64,000 nt of DNA from Candidatus Poribacteria bacterium (GCA_022827625.1 JAJEIE010000029.1:124001-188000), one strand, 5' to 3'; positions 25,747 to 34,611 are shown, counted from the first letter of the stretch. A program made the numbers and translations. The notes: a model not told the origin generated them from the sequence alone.

Positions 25747-28242
25747 ATGAAAGACTATCAACCTATTTCACTTTCTGCTTTGTGTAATGTCGGCACAAAC
25801 ATTATCGGTGAAAACGCAACGCCGAATATCGGGGCACAGACGTTTCACGGACTTCCTTTCGACATTGCTGAAGGCGAAACCTGCTTCTTAGGCTTTGGCG
25901 AAGGCGTTAGCACCGATTCCATTCAAGTTCCTATCAACGCCGACCCAAAACGGGTCATATTTGTCCATCGGCTGCTTGAGTCGCGCATTCCTGAAGGCGA
26001 ACCGATCGGCAAATTAATCGCCAATTATGTTTTCCATTACACCGACGGCGAAACGGTCAGTGTGCCGATTCGTGAACGTTTTGAGATTGGCGGCGTACCG
26101 CAGGGATGGGGGCAACAGACATTCCTTGCCATACCTGACCGACAGGAGAGTTTAGCACCACGTTATGAAGGCGCGTGGGGTTCAGCGGGCAACCGACAAA
26201 CAGAGGTGAGCCAAGGGACACCGCGCGATTACTATTTGTGGGTGTGGAAAAATCCGAGAGACGGTGCTGAAGTCGCGTCAATCGAAATCCAACCACAAGA
26301 ACGAAAATTTATTGTTGCGGCAATCACGCTCGGTTACCTCGACGAAGATCCAATACCACGTCGTCCTCGCCGCGAAGTCAAAATCACGCTACCACAACCT
26401 GATGATGCCGAGAAATCCTTTGATATGGAAGTCGATGTTGATCGCGGCGTTGCGACCTACCCGTATCCGTTGCCGGAAAACGCTCCCGATGCTTTTATTG
26501 AAGACGATTTCAAAGGTTGGGGTGAATCGCAAAACAACAAGAGCAGTCCAGCGTACGTTGAAGTATCTGCCACGCCTTCCGCGACCGTCGAAGTCAAGAA
26601 CCACGGTGAAACGCTTGGAAGCGTTAACTGGGGCGAAGTCCAAGAAAAAGGGACTGTCCAACCCAACGAACGCGTCAAGGTAGAGGTTATCGACTCCGGC
26701 AGAAATTGGGTACACACCACTGTAATTGACGAGGATACAAACAGCCCTGTACCGTGCCGTATTCACTTCCGTTCGCCACACGGCGTGCCGTATGCGCCAC
26801 ACGGACACCATGCGCACGTCAACTCAAACAACGGCACATGGCACATAGATGTCGGCGGCGATGTGAGACTCGGACAGATTAGCTACGCCTATATCGATGG
26901 CACGTGTCAGGGATGGCTCCCTCGTGGAGATGTTATCGTTGATGTCGCGCGCGGCTTTGAATACACGCCGCTGCGGACGACTGTTAACATAAAACCCGGA
27001 CAACGTGAGTTGACGCTCCGTATCAAACGGTGGTGCGATATGAACGCCGAACGCTACTTCAGTGGCGATACACACGTCCATTTCCTGTCCACACAGGGTG
27101 CACACACCGAAGCGCAAGGTGAAGACCTTGGGGTTGTAAATCTCCTCCTCTCTCAGTGGGGACATCTCTTCACAAACACAGAGGAGTTTATCGGAAGACC
27201 TACGACATCCGCCGATGGACGGAGCATTGTCTATGCGACGCAGGAAAACCGTCAACATCTCCTCGGTCATTTGACACTTCTCGGTTTAAAAGAGCAGGTC
27301 GCACCTTGGTGTTCTGACGGACCCGGAGAAGCCGAACTCGGTGGAAATATGGAGGTCACGCTTTCGCATTGGGCGGATGCGTGTCATGCGCAAGGCGGCA
27401 CAGTCGTCTTACCCCACATCCCGAACCCGAATTGCGAACCGGCGACACTCATTGCTACTGGACGTGTGGATGCCGTTGAATATCTCACCAATGCGATGTA
27501 TGGACACATTGAATACTACCGTTACCTCAACTGCGGTTATAAATTGCCGCTCGTTGGCGGGACGGATAAGATGAGTAGTGATGTGCCGGTCGGCGTTTAT
27601 CGCACCTATGTCCACATTCCTGACGACGAGGAATTCAATTACGACAACTGGTGTAAATACATGAGTGCTGGCAATACCTTCCTGAGTGGCGGTCCGATGA
27701 TCCGCCTCACTGTTGATGGACAGCCGATTGGTAGCACGATTAACCTTCCCGGTAATGGTGGCACCGTTGAGGTCGAAGCCGCTGCGGACTCCATCTTCCC
27801 AATCCATACACTGCAGATTATTCAGGCAGGACAGGTTGTTGCCTCCACTGAGGACAAAGATGGCAAAGCGCATTTACACCTAAAAGCCAACCTGAAGGTA
27901 GACAAACACTCGTGGATTGCGGCACGATGTGGTGGACCTAACTATGCCCAAGCCGTTCCACATCACGACGGATGGGGACGCGGCATTATTGCTCATACTT
28001 CACCTGTCTATATCGCGGTCGGTGGCGAGTGGTGGATGTTCGACCCGGAAACGGCGAACTATATGTTGACCTTGATTGAAGGTGGATTGTCCTACATCCA
28101 GCAGACAGCGCGCCATCATGAACATGGAACGGTGACACACCATCACGGCGAGGATGACCATCTGGAATTCCTCTCTCGTCCGTTCCAAGAAGCACGCGAG
28201 GCGATTCACCGGCGGATGCATCAATTGGGCATTCCGCATTAA
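25747..28242 (+). CDS. CehA/McbA-family metallohydrolase
   Basis: 831 residues from ATG 25747, preceded by AAAAGGAAA; a start at 25708 is less likely. The N-terminal 400 residues are beta-rich and may bind substrate or carbohydrate. The PHP-like hydrolase domain begins at FSGDTHVHFLSTQGAHTEAQ (HxH metal ligands) and continues through VVLPHIPNP and YKLPLVGGTDKMSSD. CehA and McbA hydrolyse carbamate esters, but most relatives are uncharacterised. The C-terminus is His-rich (RHHEHGTVTHHHGEDDH), perhaps metal-binding. There is no obvious signal peptide. Confidence 0.75.
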   Translation: MKDYQPISLSALCNVGTNIIGENATPNIGAQTFHGLPFDIAEGETCFLGFGEGVSTDSIQVPINADPKRVIFVHRLLESRIPEGEPIGKLIANYVFHYTDGETVSVPIRERFEIGGVPQGWGQQTFLAIPDRQESLAPRYEGAWGSAGNRQTEVSQGTPRDYYLWVWKNPRDGAEVASIEIQPQERKFIVAAITLGYLDEDPIPRRPRREVKITLPQPDDAEKSFDMEVDVDRGVATYPYPLPENAPDAFIEDDFKGWGESQNNKSSPAYVEVSATPSATVEVKNHGETLGSVNWGEVQEKGTVQPNERVKVEVIDSGRNWVHTTVIDEDTNSPVPCRIHFRSPHGVPYAPHGHHAHVNSNNGTWHIDVGGDVRLGQISYAYIDGTCQGWLPRGDVIVDVARGFEYTPLRTTVNIKPGQRELTLRIKRWCDMNAERYFSGDTHVHFLSTQGAHTEAQGEDLGVVNLLLSQWGHLFTNTEEFIGRPTTSADGRSIVYATQENRQHLLGHLTLLGLKEQVAPWCSDGPGEAELGGNMEVTLSHWADACHAQGGTVVLPHIPNPNCEPATLIATGRVDAVEYLTNAMYGHIEYYRYLNCGYKLPLVGGTDKMSSDVPVGVYRTYVHIPDDEEFNYDNWCKYMSAGNTFLSGGPMIRLTVDGQPIGSTINLPGNGGTVEVEAAADSIFPIHTLQIIQAGQVVASTEDKDGKAHLHLKANLKVDKHSWIAARCGGPNYAQAVPHHDGWGRGIIAHTSPVYIAVGGEWWMFDPETANYMLTLIEGGLSYIQQTARHHEHGTVTHHHGEDDHLEFLSRPFQEAREAIHRRMHQLGIPH

Positions 28243-28263
28243 CTGATCATTTTGAATTTGCCC

Positions 28264-28291
28264 GTAGGCACATTCTTACAAGTGTGTCTAC
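28264..28291 (+). terminator. Stem-loop after the CehA/McbA gene
   Basis: GTAGGCACA (28264-28272) pairs with TGTGTCTAC (28283-28291, one G-U pair), about 20 bases after the stop. A short T-rich stretch (AATTTTAG) follows at a distance, so termination strength is uncertain. Confidence 0.4.
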
Positions 28292-28339
28292 CGCAGAATT
28301 TTAGATGAATTAATTGCGCCTTATACGGGGAATTTAATT

Positions 28340-28609
28340 ATGACAGACTTGGCTCAACCGGTAAACATGGAAGAAACTGAGGAAAAACAAATTTCTGAGA
28401 CACGTATGCCGGCGCGTGGTCTTGAGGGAGCATACGGTAATGATGAGCCCGAGTATACGCTGGATACGCTCATTTCAGCCAATCCTAAGTATGAGGGAAC
28501 CGTCAAGGAATGTTGCCCCGAAGCACGTGTGCCGGCGCGTGGTCTTGAGGGAGCATACGGTAATGATGAGCCCGAGTATACGCTGGATATGTTCATTTCA
28601 GTTTCTTAA
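28340..28609 (+). CDS. Small acidic protein with two near-identical repeat units
   Basis: 89 residues with no recognised family. A 19-residue segment PARGLEGAYGNDEPEYTLD occurs twice, spaced by 41 residues, each preceded by Arg and followed by two variable residues and Ile-Ser. The linker holds CCPEA. The DNA repeats are identical over about 64 of 66 bases, including synonymous positions, so the copy is recent or kept identical. Acidic, hydrophilic and free of membrane segments, it could be a multi-unit precursor peptide. No modifying enzyme of a known type is adjacent. A dehydrogenase gene follows 29 bases later. Confidence 0.6.
   Translation: MTDLAQPVNMEETEEKQISETRMPARGLEGAYGNDEPEYTLDTLISANPKYEGTVKECCPEARVPARGLEGAYGNDEPEYTLDMFISVS
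28401..28466 (+). repeat. Tandem repeat unit 1 in the small acidic protein gene
   Basis: This segment is repeated 123 bases downstream at 28524-28589 with one internal difference (A/G in the fifth position). The offset is exactly 41 codons, so the reading frame is kept. Confidence 0.9.
28524..28589 (+). repeat. Tandem repeat unit 2 in the small acidic protein gene
   Basis: Second copy of the unit at 28401-28466. Similarity continues for about 11 further bases (ATTTCAG) at lower identity. Confidence 0.9.
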
Positions 28610-28638
28610 CCCTGCTGATCAAAACATAGGAGACAAAC

Positions 28639-29613
28639 ATGCCAAGAGAATTAGTCGCGGTTGCCCCTCGGCAACCCGTTCTGAGAGAATACGAGGACGG
28701 TCCGGTGCCAGCAGACAGTGTCCGGGTTCAAGTCGAATTCGGCGCGCCCAAACGAGGCACGGAACTGACGGCGTACTACGGATACAACAACGCAAATTTT
28801 CCATTGCGACTTGGGAACATGTGTGTCGGAAAAATCATTGAAATTGGAGACGAAGTTGAAGGTTTCGAGATTGGGGAACGTGTCACCAGCCACGGGCACC
28901 TCAAGGAGACACACACATGGGACGCAAAACGGGTTCTCAAGCTCCATGACCAGATGACGTGGAAGGAAGCCGTTTGTTACGATCCAGCACACTTCGCGAT
29001 GTCTGCGATTCGGGATGGAAAAGTCCGCGTTGGCGAGCGGGTCGCTGTCTTTGGGCTTGGTGCAATTGGATTGATGACGGTGCAGATGGCACGCATTGCG
29101 GGAGCAGACTTCGTCGCTGCCGTAGATCCGATTGAAAAACGGCGGAAGGTGGCTGAAAAGACCGGGGCGGAACTTGTGATTGACCCAACTGCTTGCAATA
29201 CCGGCGAAGTGCTTAAAGAAGCGACCGGCGGACTTGGCGTTGATGTGGCTGTAGAAACCAGCGCAATCTATGAGGCACTCGATGATGCGCTTCGGAGCGT
29301 CACTTTTGAAGGGACAATTGTCTACGCTGGACGTGCGAAAGCCTGTACAGGCGGACTTGACCTCGGTGCCGTCGCGCACGTCAACATTCCAAATATAATC
29401 TTTGCACGCGCCAACAGTGACCCGAACCGCGATCATCCACGTTGGAATTTCAAGCGTATTATCGATACCTGTTGGAAATGGCTTGCCGAAGGACGATTTG
29501 AATGCGAAGATGTTGTTGATCCAGTTGTGCCGTTTGAGGATTCAGTCGAAGCCTACATAGAGATGGACAATCATCCTGAGCGGAGTGTTAAATTGGGTGT
29601 CGCCTTCGGCTAA
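28639..29613 (+). CDS. Medium-chain dehydrogenase/reductase (zinc alcohol dehydrogenase-like)
   Basis: 324 residues. A GroES-like N-terminal domain (LGNMCVGKIIEIGDEVEGFEIGERV) is followed by a Rossmann domain with AVFGLGAIGLMTVQMARIAGA. The usual catalytic Cys and structural-zinc Cys cluster are not obvious, so it may be a zinc-free member, as in the sugar or quinone reductase-like MDR branches. It oxidises or reduces an alcohol or carbonyl with NAD(P). TAGGAG precedes the ATG. It ends the same-strand group begun at 22048. Confidence 0.8.
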   Translation: MPRELVAVAPRQPVLREYEDGPVPADSVRVQVEFGAPKRGTELTAYYGYNNANFPLRLGNMCVGKIIEIGDEVEGFEIGERVTSHGHLKETHTWDAKRVLKLHDQMTWKEAVCYDPAHFAMSAIRDGKVRVGERVAVFGLGAIGLMTVQMARIAGADFVAAVDPIEKRRKVAEKTGAELVIDPTACNTGEVLKEATGGLGVDVAVETSAIYEALDDALRSVTFEGTIVYAGRAKACTGGLDLGAVAHVNIPNIIFARANSDPNRDHPRWNFKRIIDTCWKWLAEGRFECEDVVDPVVPFEDSVEAYIEMDNHPERSVKLGVAFG

Positions 29614-29654
29614 GAAACTGGCGGCTATAGAGAAACAGTCCGTTTGCGAGTCGG

Positions 29655-30545
29655 CTATTGATACGCAATCAAAAAAATGCCGAATACCATCACAACAGCC
29701 GCTATAAATCGGCGTTTTGTATAGGTCTCTTTCAAGGCGTACCCACCGAGCAAAACAACGAAAATGACAGAGCACTGCCGAACCGCTGTTACGTAGCTGA
29801 CCTTCTCCGTCATCAAGACATAGAGGATGAGTGAATAGGATGTCAACGAGAGTCCAACAACAGCGAGGGCCCGTTTCCATTCCCTTCGTCCAAGCTGGGC
29901 AACCTGCTGGTGTGGAAACCGAGCGAGGCAGGTCAAACCGTAAAAGGCTTGCGAGATGCTATTCTCCATTAAATAGTAGGTCACGGCTCGCCACAAGGGA
30001 ACATCCGTTGAATAGCGATGAAATTCAGACATCCCTTGTTTATCAATCAGTGAGTATCCAATAACGCTCGCCAGAGTTGCATAAGCCCAGAGGGCATCGC
30101 GGTCGCGAAGGAAACGAAAGAAGGCTTTGAACTGGATATGTTTTTCGCGTTGCTGATAGAGGAGTATAGAGGTCATTACACATAAGATACCCATCAAACC
30201 TTGTACCGAAATTCGTTCTTTCAAAAAAAGAAAGGCAAAGAGCGGTAGGAAGGCGGGTGCAGCGCGCGCAATTGGATAAACAAATGAAATCTCACCAACG
30301 GTATAAGCCTGGGTCAAAAACAACCTGTATAACAGGTGAACGAAGGCGGAGCCAGCAATATAGACCCATACCGGTTTCGGAACCACCGGTTGCTTGAAAC
30401 CAAAGGCAACGAACGCTATGACTATGGTGTAAAATCCACACCAAAAAAAGAGGATTCGTGTATCTCTGCTGGATTTGCTATAGAAATTCCATAAAGCGTG
30501 GCAAAATGCTGATAGCAGAATTAAGGCAATTGAAGTAAGCACCAT
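29655..30545 (-). CDS. EamA/DMT-superfamily transporter
   Basis: 296 residues with ten predicted membrane spans in two EamA-like halves. It starts at VLTSIALILLSAFCHALWNF, with FVYPIARAAPAFLPLFAFLFL in the first half and VLLGGYALKETYTKRRFIAA in the second. Family members export amino acids, nucleosides or other metabolites. The substrate is unknown. It is divergent from the cyclase-family gene with about 80 bases between them and converges on the dehydrogenase gene. Confidence 0.85.
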   Translation of the reverse strand: MVLTSIALILLSAFCHALWNFYSKSSRDTRILFFWCGFYTIVIAFVAFGFKQPVVPKPVWVYIAGSAFVHLLYRLFLTQAYTVGEISFVYPIARAAPAFLPLFAFLFLKERISVQGLMGILCVMTSILLYQQREKHIQFKAFFRFLRDRDALWAYATLASVIGYSLIDKQGMSEFHRYSTDVPLWRAVTYYLMENSISQAFYGLTCLARFPHQQVAQLGRREWKRALAVVGLSLTSYSLILYVLMTEKVSYVTAVRQCSVIFVVLLGGYALKETYTKRRFIAAVVMVFGIFLIAYQ

Positions 30546-30623
30546 AGAACCTCTTGTTATTTGTAACCAACAATCTTGTGTCGTTCTTTTTTAATCCCAC
30601 AGGAAGTAATACAGGAGATAATT

Positions 30624-31580
30624 ATGCATAAAAAAGCGAAAAAACACAAACTTTTTATTTTTTTTGGGCTTGTCTTTGGCGTCCTCGCCCTCACAACAAC
30701 CGTTACCCTCACACAAGAATCGTGGTTTCCTTCCGAATGGGGTGCCGACGATCGACGGGGTGCTGTCAACCGACTAACCTCTGAGAAAGTGTTGGAGGCA
30801 GCGAGTTTGATTAAAACCGGTGAAGTTTATCAACTCGGCAGGGTCTATGAAAGTGGTATCCCTGTCTTCGGAACGCGGCACTACAGCCTGCGGATCCCAG
30901 CGATGTCAGGTCCACTCGGTGAGAATAAAACCACATGGTTTGAGGAAATCTTCAGCGGTGAGATCGGTCAGATCGGCACGCAATTCGATGGCCTCGGTCA
31001 CATCGGTATCGGGGATCTCTATTACAACGGATTGCACCAGCGCGATTTCGCCAAAGCCGAAGGTCTCATGGAACTCGGGGTCGAGAACGTGGGACCTATC
31101 GTGACGCGCGGTGTCCTGATTGATGTCGCTGGCTACAAAGGCGTTGAGCATCTCAGCAATAGCTACGAAATTACGCGCGCCGATCTTGAAGGTGCCTTGA
31201 AAAATCAGGGAGTTCAAATCACACCCGGCGATGTCGTCGTCATTCACACGGGTTGGGGTAAATTCTGGATGACAGATAACGATCGCTACGGTGCCACGGA
31301 ACCCGGTATCGGAATGGAGGCGGGGCAATACCTCGTCGATCAGAAGATTGTGATGGTGTGCAGCGATAACTGGGGGATTGAAGTTGTCCCGAACCCCGAT
31401 GAATCACTGGCATTTCCAGTGCATCAACTGTTCATCGTCAAACACGGTATCTATAATCTTGAGAATATTATCACAGAAGAGTTAGCGGCGGCAAAAGTTT
31501 ACGAGTTCGCTTTTAGTTTCGCGCCGCTCCGTCTCAAAGGAGCGACAGGTTCCCCAGGTAATCCAATCGCTATCCGTTAA
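30624..31580 (+). CDS. Cyclase-family (kynurenine formamidase-like) hydrolase, exported
   Basis: 318 residues from ATG 30624 (AGGAG upstream). A signal peptide or anchor is at about 8-28 (KLFIFFGLVFGVLALTTTVT). The family's metal motif HGTHxD is altered to IGTQFDGLGHIG, a variant I recall from a subgroup of COG1878 proteins. Other blocks are GDVVVIHTGWGKFW and FPVHQLFIVKHGIYNLENI. These enzymes hydrolyse cyclic or amide substrates with Zn or Mn. Secretion and the altered first His make the substrate hard to guess. Confidence 0.8.
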   Translation: MHKKAKKHKLFIFFGLVFGVLALTTTVTLTQESWFPSEWGADDRRGAVNRLTSEKVLEAASLIKTGEVYQLGRVYESGIPVFGTRHYSLRIPAMSGPLGENKTTWFEEIFSGEIGQIGTQFDGLGHIGIGDLYYNGLHQRDFAKAEGLMELGVENVGPIVTRGVLIDVAGYKGVEHLSNSYEITRADLEGALKNQGVQITPGDVVVIHTGWGKFWMTDNDRYGATEPGIGMEAGQYLVDQKIVMVCSDNWGIEVVPNPDESLAFPVHQLFIVKHGIYNLENIITEELAAAKVYEFAFSFAPLRLKGATGSPGNPIAIR

Positions 31581-31588
31581 CTTTCCAA

Positions 31589-31610
31589 GGGACAGCATCA
31601 ATGCTGTCCC
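31589..31610 (+). terminator. Hairpin after the cyclase-family gene
   Basis: GGGACAGCAT (31589-31598) and ATGCTGTCCC (31601-31610) form a perfect inverted repeat just after the stop codon. There is no T-run, so Rho-independent termination is not assured. The remainder of 31611-31838 contains no gene. Confidence 0.45.
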
Positions 31611-31747
31611 ATAAACCTTCCTCTTTGCCATCCCTACTTGCACAAATCCGTGCAGTCGTCCTCCCATTTGCCCTATTTTGTGCAGCGAATACCCCCGTTA
31701 AACCCGCTCAATCCGCGATATCTCCCATTTCCTCCCTTATTTCACAC

Positions 31748-31763
31748 TGGCACAGAAATTGCT
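31748..31763 (+). promoter_or_regulatory. Candidate sigma-54 promoter of the tandem lipoprotein genes
   Basis: TGGCACAGAAATTGCT matches the -24/-12 consensus with the exact GG-N10-GC spacing. It lies 75 bases before the ATG at 31839, leaving a leader of roughly 60 bases. Predicted from sequence alone. Confidence 0.6.
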
Positions 31764-31838
31764 TATTAACTCCCAATGTAGCGTATTTTAATTTTCCACA
31801 CACCAATTCGTCTTTGTTTTACATTAGGAGTTTTGAAA

Positions 31839-32297
31839 ATGTTCAGACTCATACCACTTATATTTGTAGCAAGCATGCCACTCGTTGGCTGTACAGCACC
31901 AGCACACTTAATGAATACATCTGAACTCTCACAAGACGAAAAAATGCAGCGAACCATCGCCCTATGGAAAGAAAAACATATTTCAAAAGCGATCCAGAAA
32001 TGGGGATCACCAAACGAAGTTAGCGATGACGGAACGGGTTGGCAAACCTATATCTGGGAAATACCTGTACACAGTTTCTTACCGAAACAAGAAACCCGAA
32101 TGCTGGGTTTCCAACTCCGACAAGACCCCCAGATCTACCCACGACGACCCTTTAGCGGCACCCGTGCAGTAGGTGGAACATATATATCAACCGACCATAC
32201 CTACCAGCTCACATTTTATACACGACCAGACGGTATAATCTCCAAAACCGATATAAAGAAGAATTATGAACCGACAAGTGAATTCCAGTGGAAGTAG
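31839..32297 (+). CDS. Small lipoprotein, copy 1 of a tandem pair
   Basis: 152 residues. The signal ends in a lipobox, MPLVGC, so Cys is lipidated and the protein is periplasmic or outer-membrane attached. The core reads ISKAIQKWGSPNEVSDDGTG followed by a YIWEIP block, and a C-terminal YQLTFYTRPDGIISKT. This resembles SmpA/OmlA-like small lipoproteins in layout, without firm homology. The adjacent gene (32349) is a clear paralogue. TAGGAG is placed best for ATG 31839, with TTG 31833 too close. Confidence 0.75.
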   Translation: MFRLIPLIFVASMPLVGCTAPAHLMNTSELSQDEKMQRTIALWKEKHISKAIQKWGSPNEVSDDGTGWQTYIWEIPVHSFLPKQETRMLGFQLRQDPQIYPRRPFSGTRAVGGTYISTDHTYQLTFYTRPDGIISKTDIKKNYEPTSEFQWK

Positions 32298-32348
32298 AAA
32301 GAGTCGTTTGGAATCTCGGAATTCTCGGAAAAAAGTAGGAGTTTTAAA

Positions 32349-32804
32349 ATGAACAGATTCGCATTTGCGCTATATTTTTCGTTTATTGCAAGCACTTTAC
32401 TGGCAGGATGTACGGCACCAACGTTTTTGATGAACCCTCCCGAAAGTCTTCAACCATCACCAGAAGAAAAGATGCAGCAAACCTTGGAAGCGTTGACGGG
32501 AAATCCTATTTCGAAGGCTATTCAGAAGTGGGGCACACCGCATGGTATCAGTGACGACGATGCAGGATCGCGCATCTATATCTGGCAAGTACCCGCGCAA
32601 GTGTTTCTGACGCCACAAGATGACAGTCTCCTTTTCCGGCGATCCTCCAAGGCTTTGAACCGGGCAACAGAGATTCCTTTGCCTGCAGATAACATCTATG
32701 AACTTACGTTTTATACGCATCCAAACGGTGTAATTTACAAAACGCTCACAAAAAGGGATCAAGCCTCAAGGTTTTCCTCAACGGACTTTAACGCTACAAA
32801 ATAA
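32349..32804 (+). CDS. Small lipoprotein, copy 2 of a tandem pair
   Basis: 151 residues, lipobox LLAGC, then TAPTFLMNPPES. It shares SKAIQKWG-P, the YIW-VP block, YELTFYTHPNGVIYKT and even the TAGGAGTTTT leader before the ATG with copy 1 at 31839. Function unknown. The shared leader suggests duplication that included the ribosome-binding region, and both copies are probably transcribed from the sigma-54-type promoter at 31748-31763. Confidence 0.75.
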   Translation: MNRFAFALYFSFIASTLLAGCTAPTFLMNPPESLQPSPEEKMQQTLEALTGNPISKAIQKWGTPHGISDDDAGSRIYIWQVPAQVFLTPQDDSLLFRRSSKALNRATEIPLPADNIYELTFYTHPNGVIYKTLTKRDQASRFSSTDFNATK

Positions 32805-32808
32805 GACC

Positions 32809-33633
32809 ATGAAACTTCCAACAATTTCCATCGAATCTCATCGCATTACGCGACTCATCATCGGCGGCAATCCATATAGTGGCATTTCCCACCAATCCGC
32901 AGCAGCATCGAAAGCCATGGAGGATTACTATACGACGATCCAAATTATGATGGATCTCCGGCAGGCAGAGCGGAGCGGCATTAATACCGTCCTCGCTCGC
33001 GCCGATAGACACATCATGCGCGTTCTCAACGAATACTGGAACGCAGGCGGCACCATCCAGTGGATTGCGCAGACCCCCAAAGATACAGAATACGCGAACC
33101 TTGACGAATACCTACAGATAATTGCCCGCTATAAACCGATTGCGATCTATCATCACGGTGGCACGACTGATAAGTTGTGTGCAGAAGGACGACTCGGTTC
33201 ATTACAAGAAAGTCTCAAACATATCCGAGATCTCGGTTGTGCTGTAGGGATCGGCACGCATGATCCTCATGTCCTTAAGTATTGCTATTCCGAAGGATAC
33301 GATGTTGACTTTTATGTCTGTGCGTTGTATAATCATACAAGACATAGAGAACTCTATCTGCCAAACGATCGGGATGCAGCGTTCGCAGCGATACAGGCGA
33401 TACCGGCACCGATAATCGCCATAAAGGTATTAGCCGCTGGCAGGAATGAGCCGCGCGAAGCCTTTCAACTTGCACTTGAAAACATCAAACCGACAGACGC
33501 AATGGCAGTGGGGATGTATACCCAGTTTCAACGAGATCAGATCCGTCAGAACGCACGCACTGTTGCGAAATTATTGTCTGAATCGAGATTATCAGGATTA
33601 GAGGATTTACAGGATTTGAGAACATACCAATAG
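32809..33633 (+). CDS. TIM-barrel protein, aldo/keto reductase-like
   Basis: 274 residues, soluble. Segments such as LIIGGNPYSGI, SGINTVLARADRHIMRVLNE, IYHHGGTTDKL and the C-terminal AVGMYTQFQRDQIRQNARTVAKLL fit a (beta/alpha)8 barrel. The last block resembles the end of aldo/keto reductase barrels. I cannot identify the catalytic Tyr/Lys/His set, so the enzyme class is uncertain. It begins 4 bases after the second lipoprotein stop, suggesting cotranscription. Confidence 0.45.
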   Translation: MKLPTISIESHRITRLIIGGNPYSGISHQSAAASKAMEDYYTTIQIMMDLRQAERSGINTVLARADRHIMRVLNEYWNAGGTIQWIAQTPKDTEYANLDEYLQIIARYKPIAIYHHGGTTDKLCAEGRLGSLQESLKHIRDLGCAVGIGTHDPHVLKYCYSEGYDVDFYVCALYNHTRHRELYLPNDRDAAFAAIQAIPAPIIAIKVLAAGRNEPREAFQLALENIKPTDAMAVGMYTQFQRDQIRQNARTVAKLLSESRLSGLEDLQDLRTYQ

Positions 33634-33767
33634 TGAGAGATAGTTCGTAGTAGGGCAATTCTGCGGCGTACTCGCCCAAATGCGACGTGCATTATTGCCC
33701 GTTGTTGACCTATAGACGTGCGATAAATCATACTACTACAAACATACCTGCAGAAAGGCATAACAGA

Positions 33768-34421
33768 GTGGATCGAATTGTAGAACAGGAAGTCATGGAT
33801 ACCCAAGAAGCCGCTGAAGCCTACGATGCGATGGGACACGGCGAAGTTGACCGCGCCTTTGTAGATCGCGTTGTTGCACTCGGTGCGGACTCTGGTCATT
33901 TTCTTGATGTCGGCACGGGTCCGGCGCAGATCCCTATCCTCCTCGCCCAACGTTGCCCGGATATCCACATCACCGCTATTGACCTGTCTGAGGAGATGCT
34001 GAAGATAGCGAAATGCCACGTCGCAGATGCCGGTCTCACCCATAGAATAACCCTTGAACTTGTCGATGCCAAAACCCTACCCTACGCAGACAACACCTTT
34101 GATGGACTCATCTCCAATAGTATTGTGCATCACATCCACGATGCGATGAAGGCACTCCAAGAGATGGGCAGAGTTGCGCGTCCTAAAGGTCCCGTTCTTA
34201 TCCGCGACCTCATCCGTCCGGAAACGCCAGCAGATGCACAAGCGTTTGTTGATAAGTATGCCGCTGAGGATACCCCGCATCAACAGAAGTTATACTACGA
34301 CTCCTTCCTTGCAGCGTTCACGATTGCCGAAGTCAACGAGATGCTGACACAGATGGATATGCTGGGAGCAGTTGTCGTCCAAAGCACGGATCGGCATTGG
34401 TCGATTGAGCGCGCTGTTTAA
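33768..34421 (+). CDS. Class I SAM-dependent methyltransferase
   Basis: 217 residues from GTG 33768 (AAAGG upstream). Motif I is HFLDVGTGPAQIPILLAQ, motif II AIDLSEEMLKIAKCHV, then TLPYADNTFDGLISNSIVHH and LQEMGRVARPKGPVLIRDL. This is the ubiquinone/menaquinone-methylase-like layout. The substrate is unknown. A GTG at 33687 would add an unconserved extension. It stands between the barrel protein and a LamG protein, with no operon partner. Confidence 0.85.
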   Translation: MDRIVEQEVMDTQEAAEAYDAMGHGEVDRAFVDRVVALGADSGHFLDVGTGPAQIPILLAQRCPDIHITAIDLSEEMLKIAKCHVADAGLTHRITLELVDAKTLPYADNTFDGLISNSIVHHIHDAMKALQEMGRVARPKGPVLIRDLIRPETPADAQAFVDKYAAEDTPHQQKLYYDSFLAAFTIAEVNEMLTQMDMLGAVVVQSTDRHWSIERAV

Positions 34422-34548
34422 TCTATTGCCGCTCCCCAAAATTCTTAAGGCAGACTCTCTTAGTGATCAGAAAAAGCATCTCATCTCACCGACAGATGAC
34501 AATTGAATCTCTTTAAATTTTTCCTACACTTCATCTCCACAAATATGT

Positions 34549-34554
34549 TATAAT
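34549..34554 (+). promoter_or_regulatory. Extended -10 element before the LamG gene
   Basis: TATAAT preceded by TGT gives an extended -10 (TGN-TATAAT). No good -35 is visible. It lies 58 bases before the ATG at 34612. Confidence 0.4.
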
Positions 34555-34611
34555 AGTGACAAACCTCAAGATACAGATCCAAAATTTCGCGCTTCCATAG
34601 GAGAAACTACA

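Noticed and set aside
28340-28609. Repeat region as a CRISPR or VNTR array
   Set aside because: Only two units occur, and both are in the frame of one coding sequence with codon-multiple spacing.
33650-33711. GGGCAAT and ATTGCCC inverted repeat as terminator after the barrel protein
   Set aside because: The arms are too far apart (about 35-40 bases) and there is no T-run.
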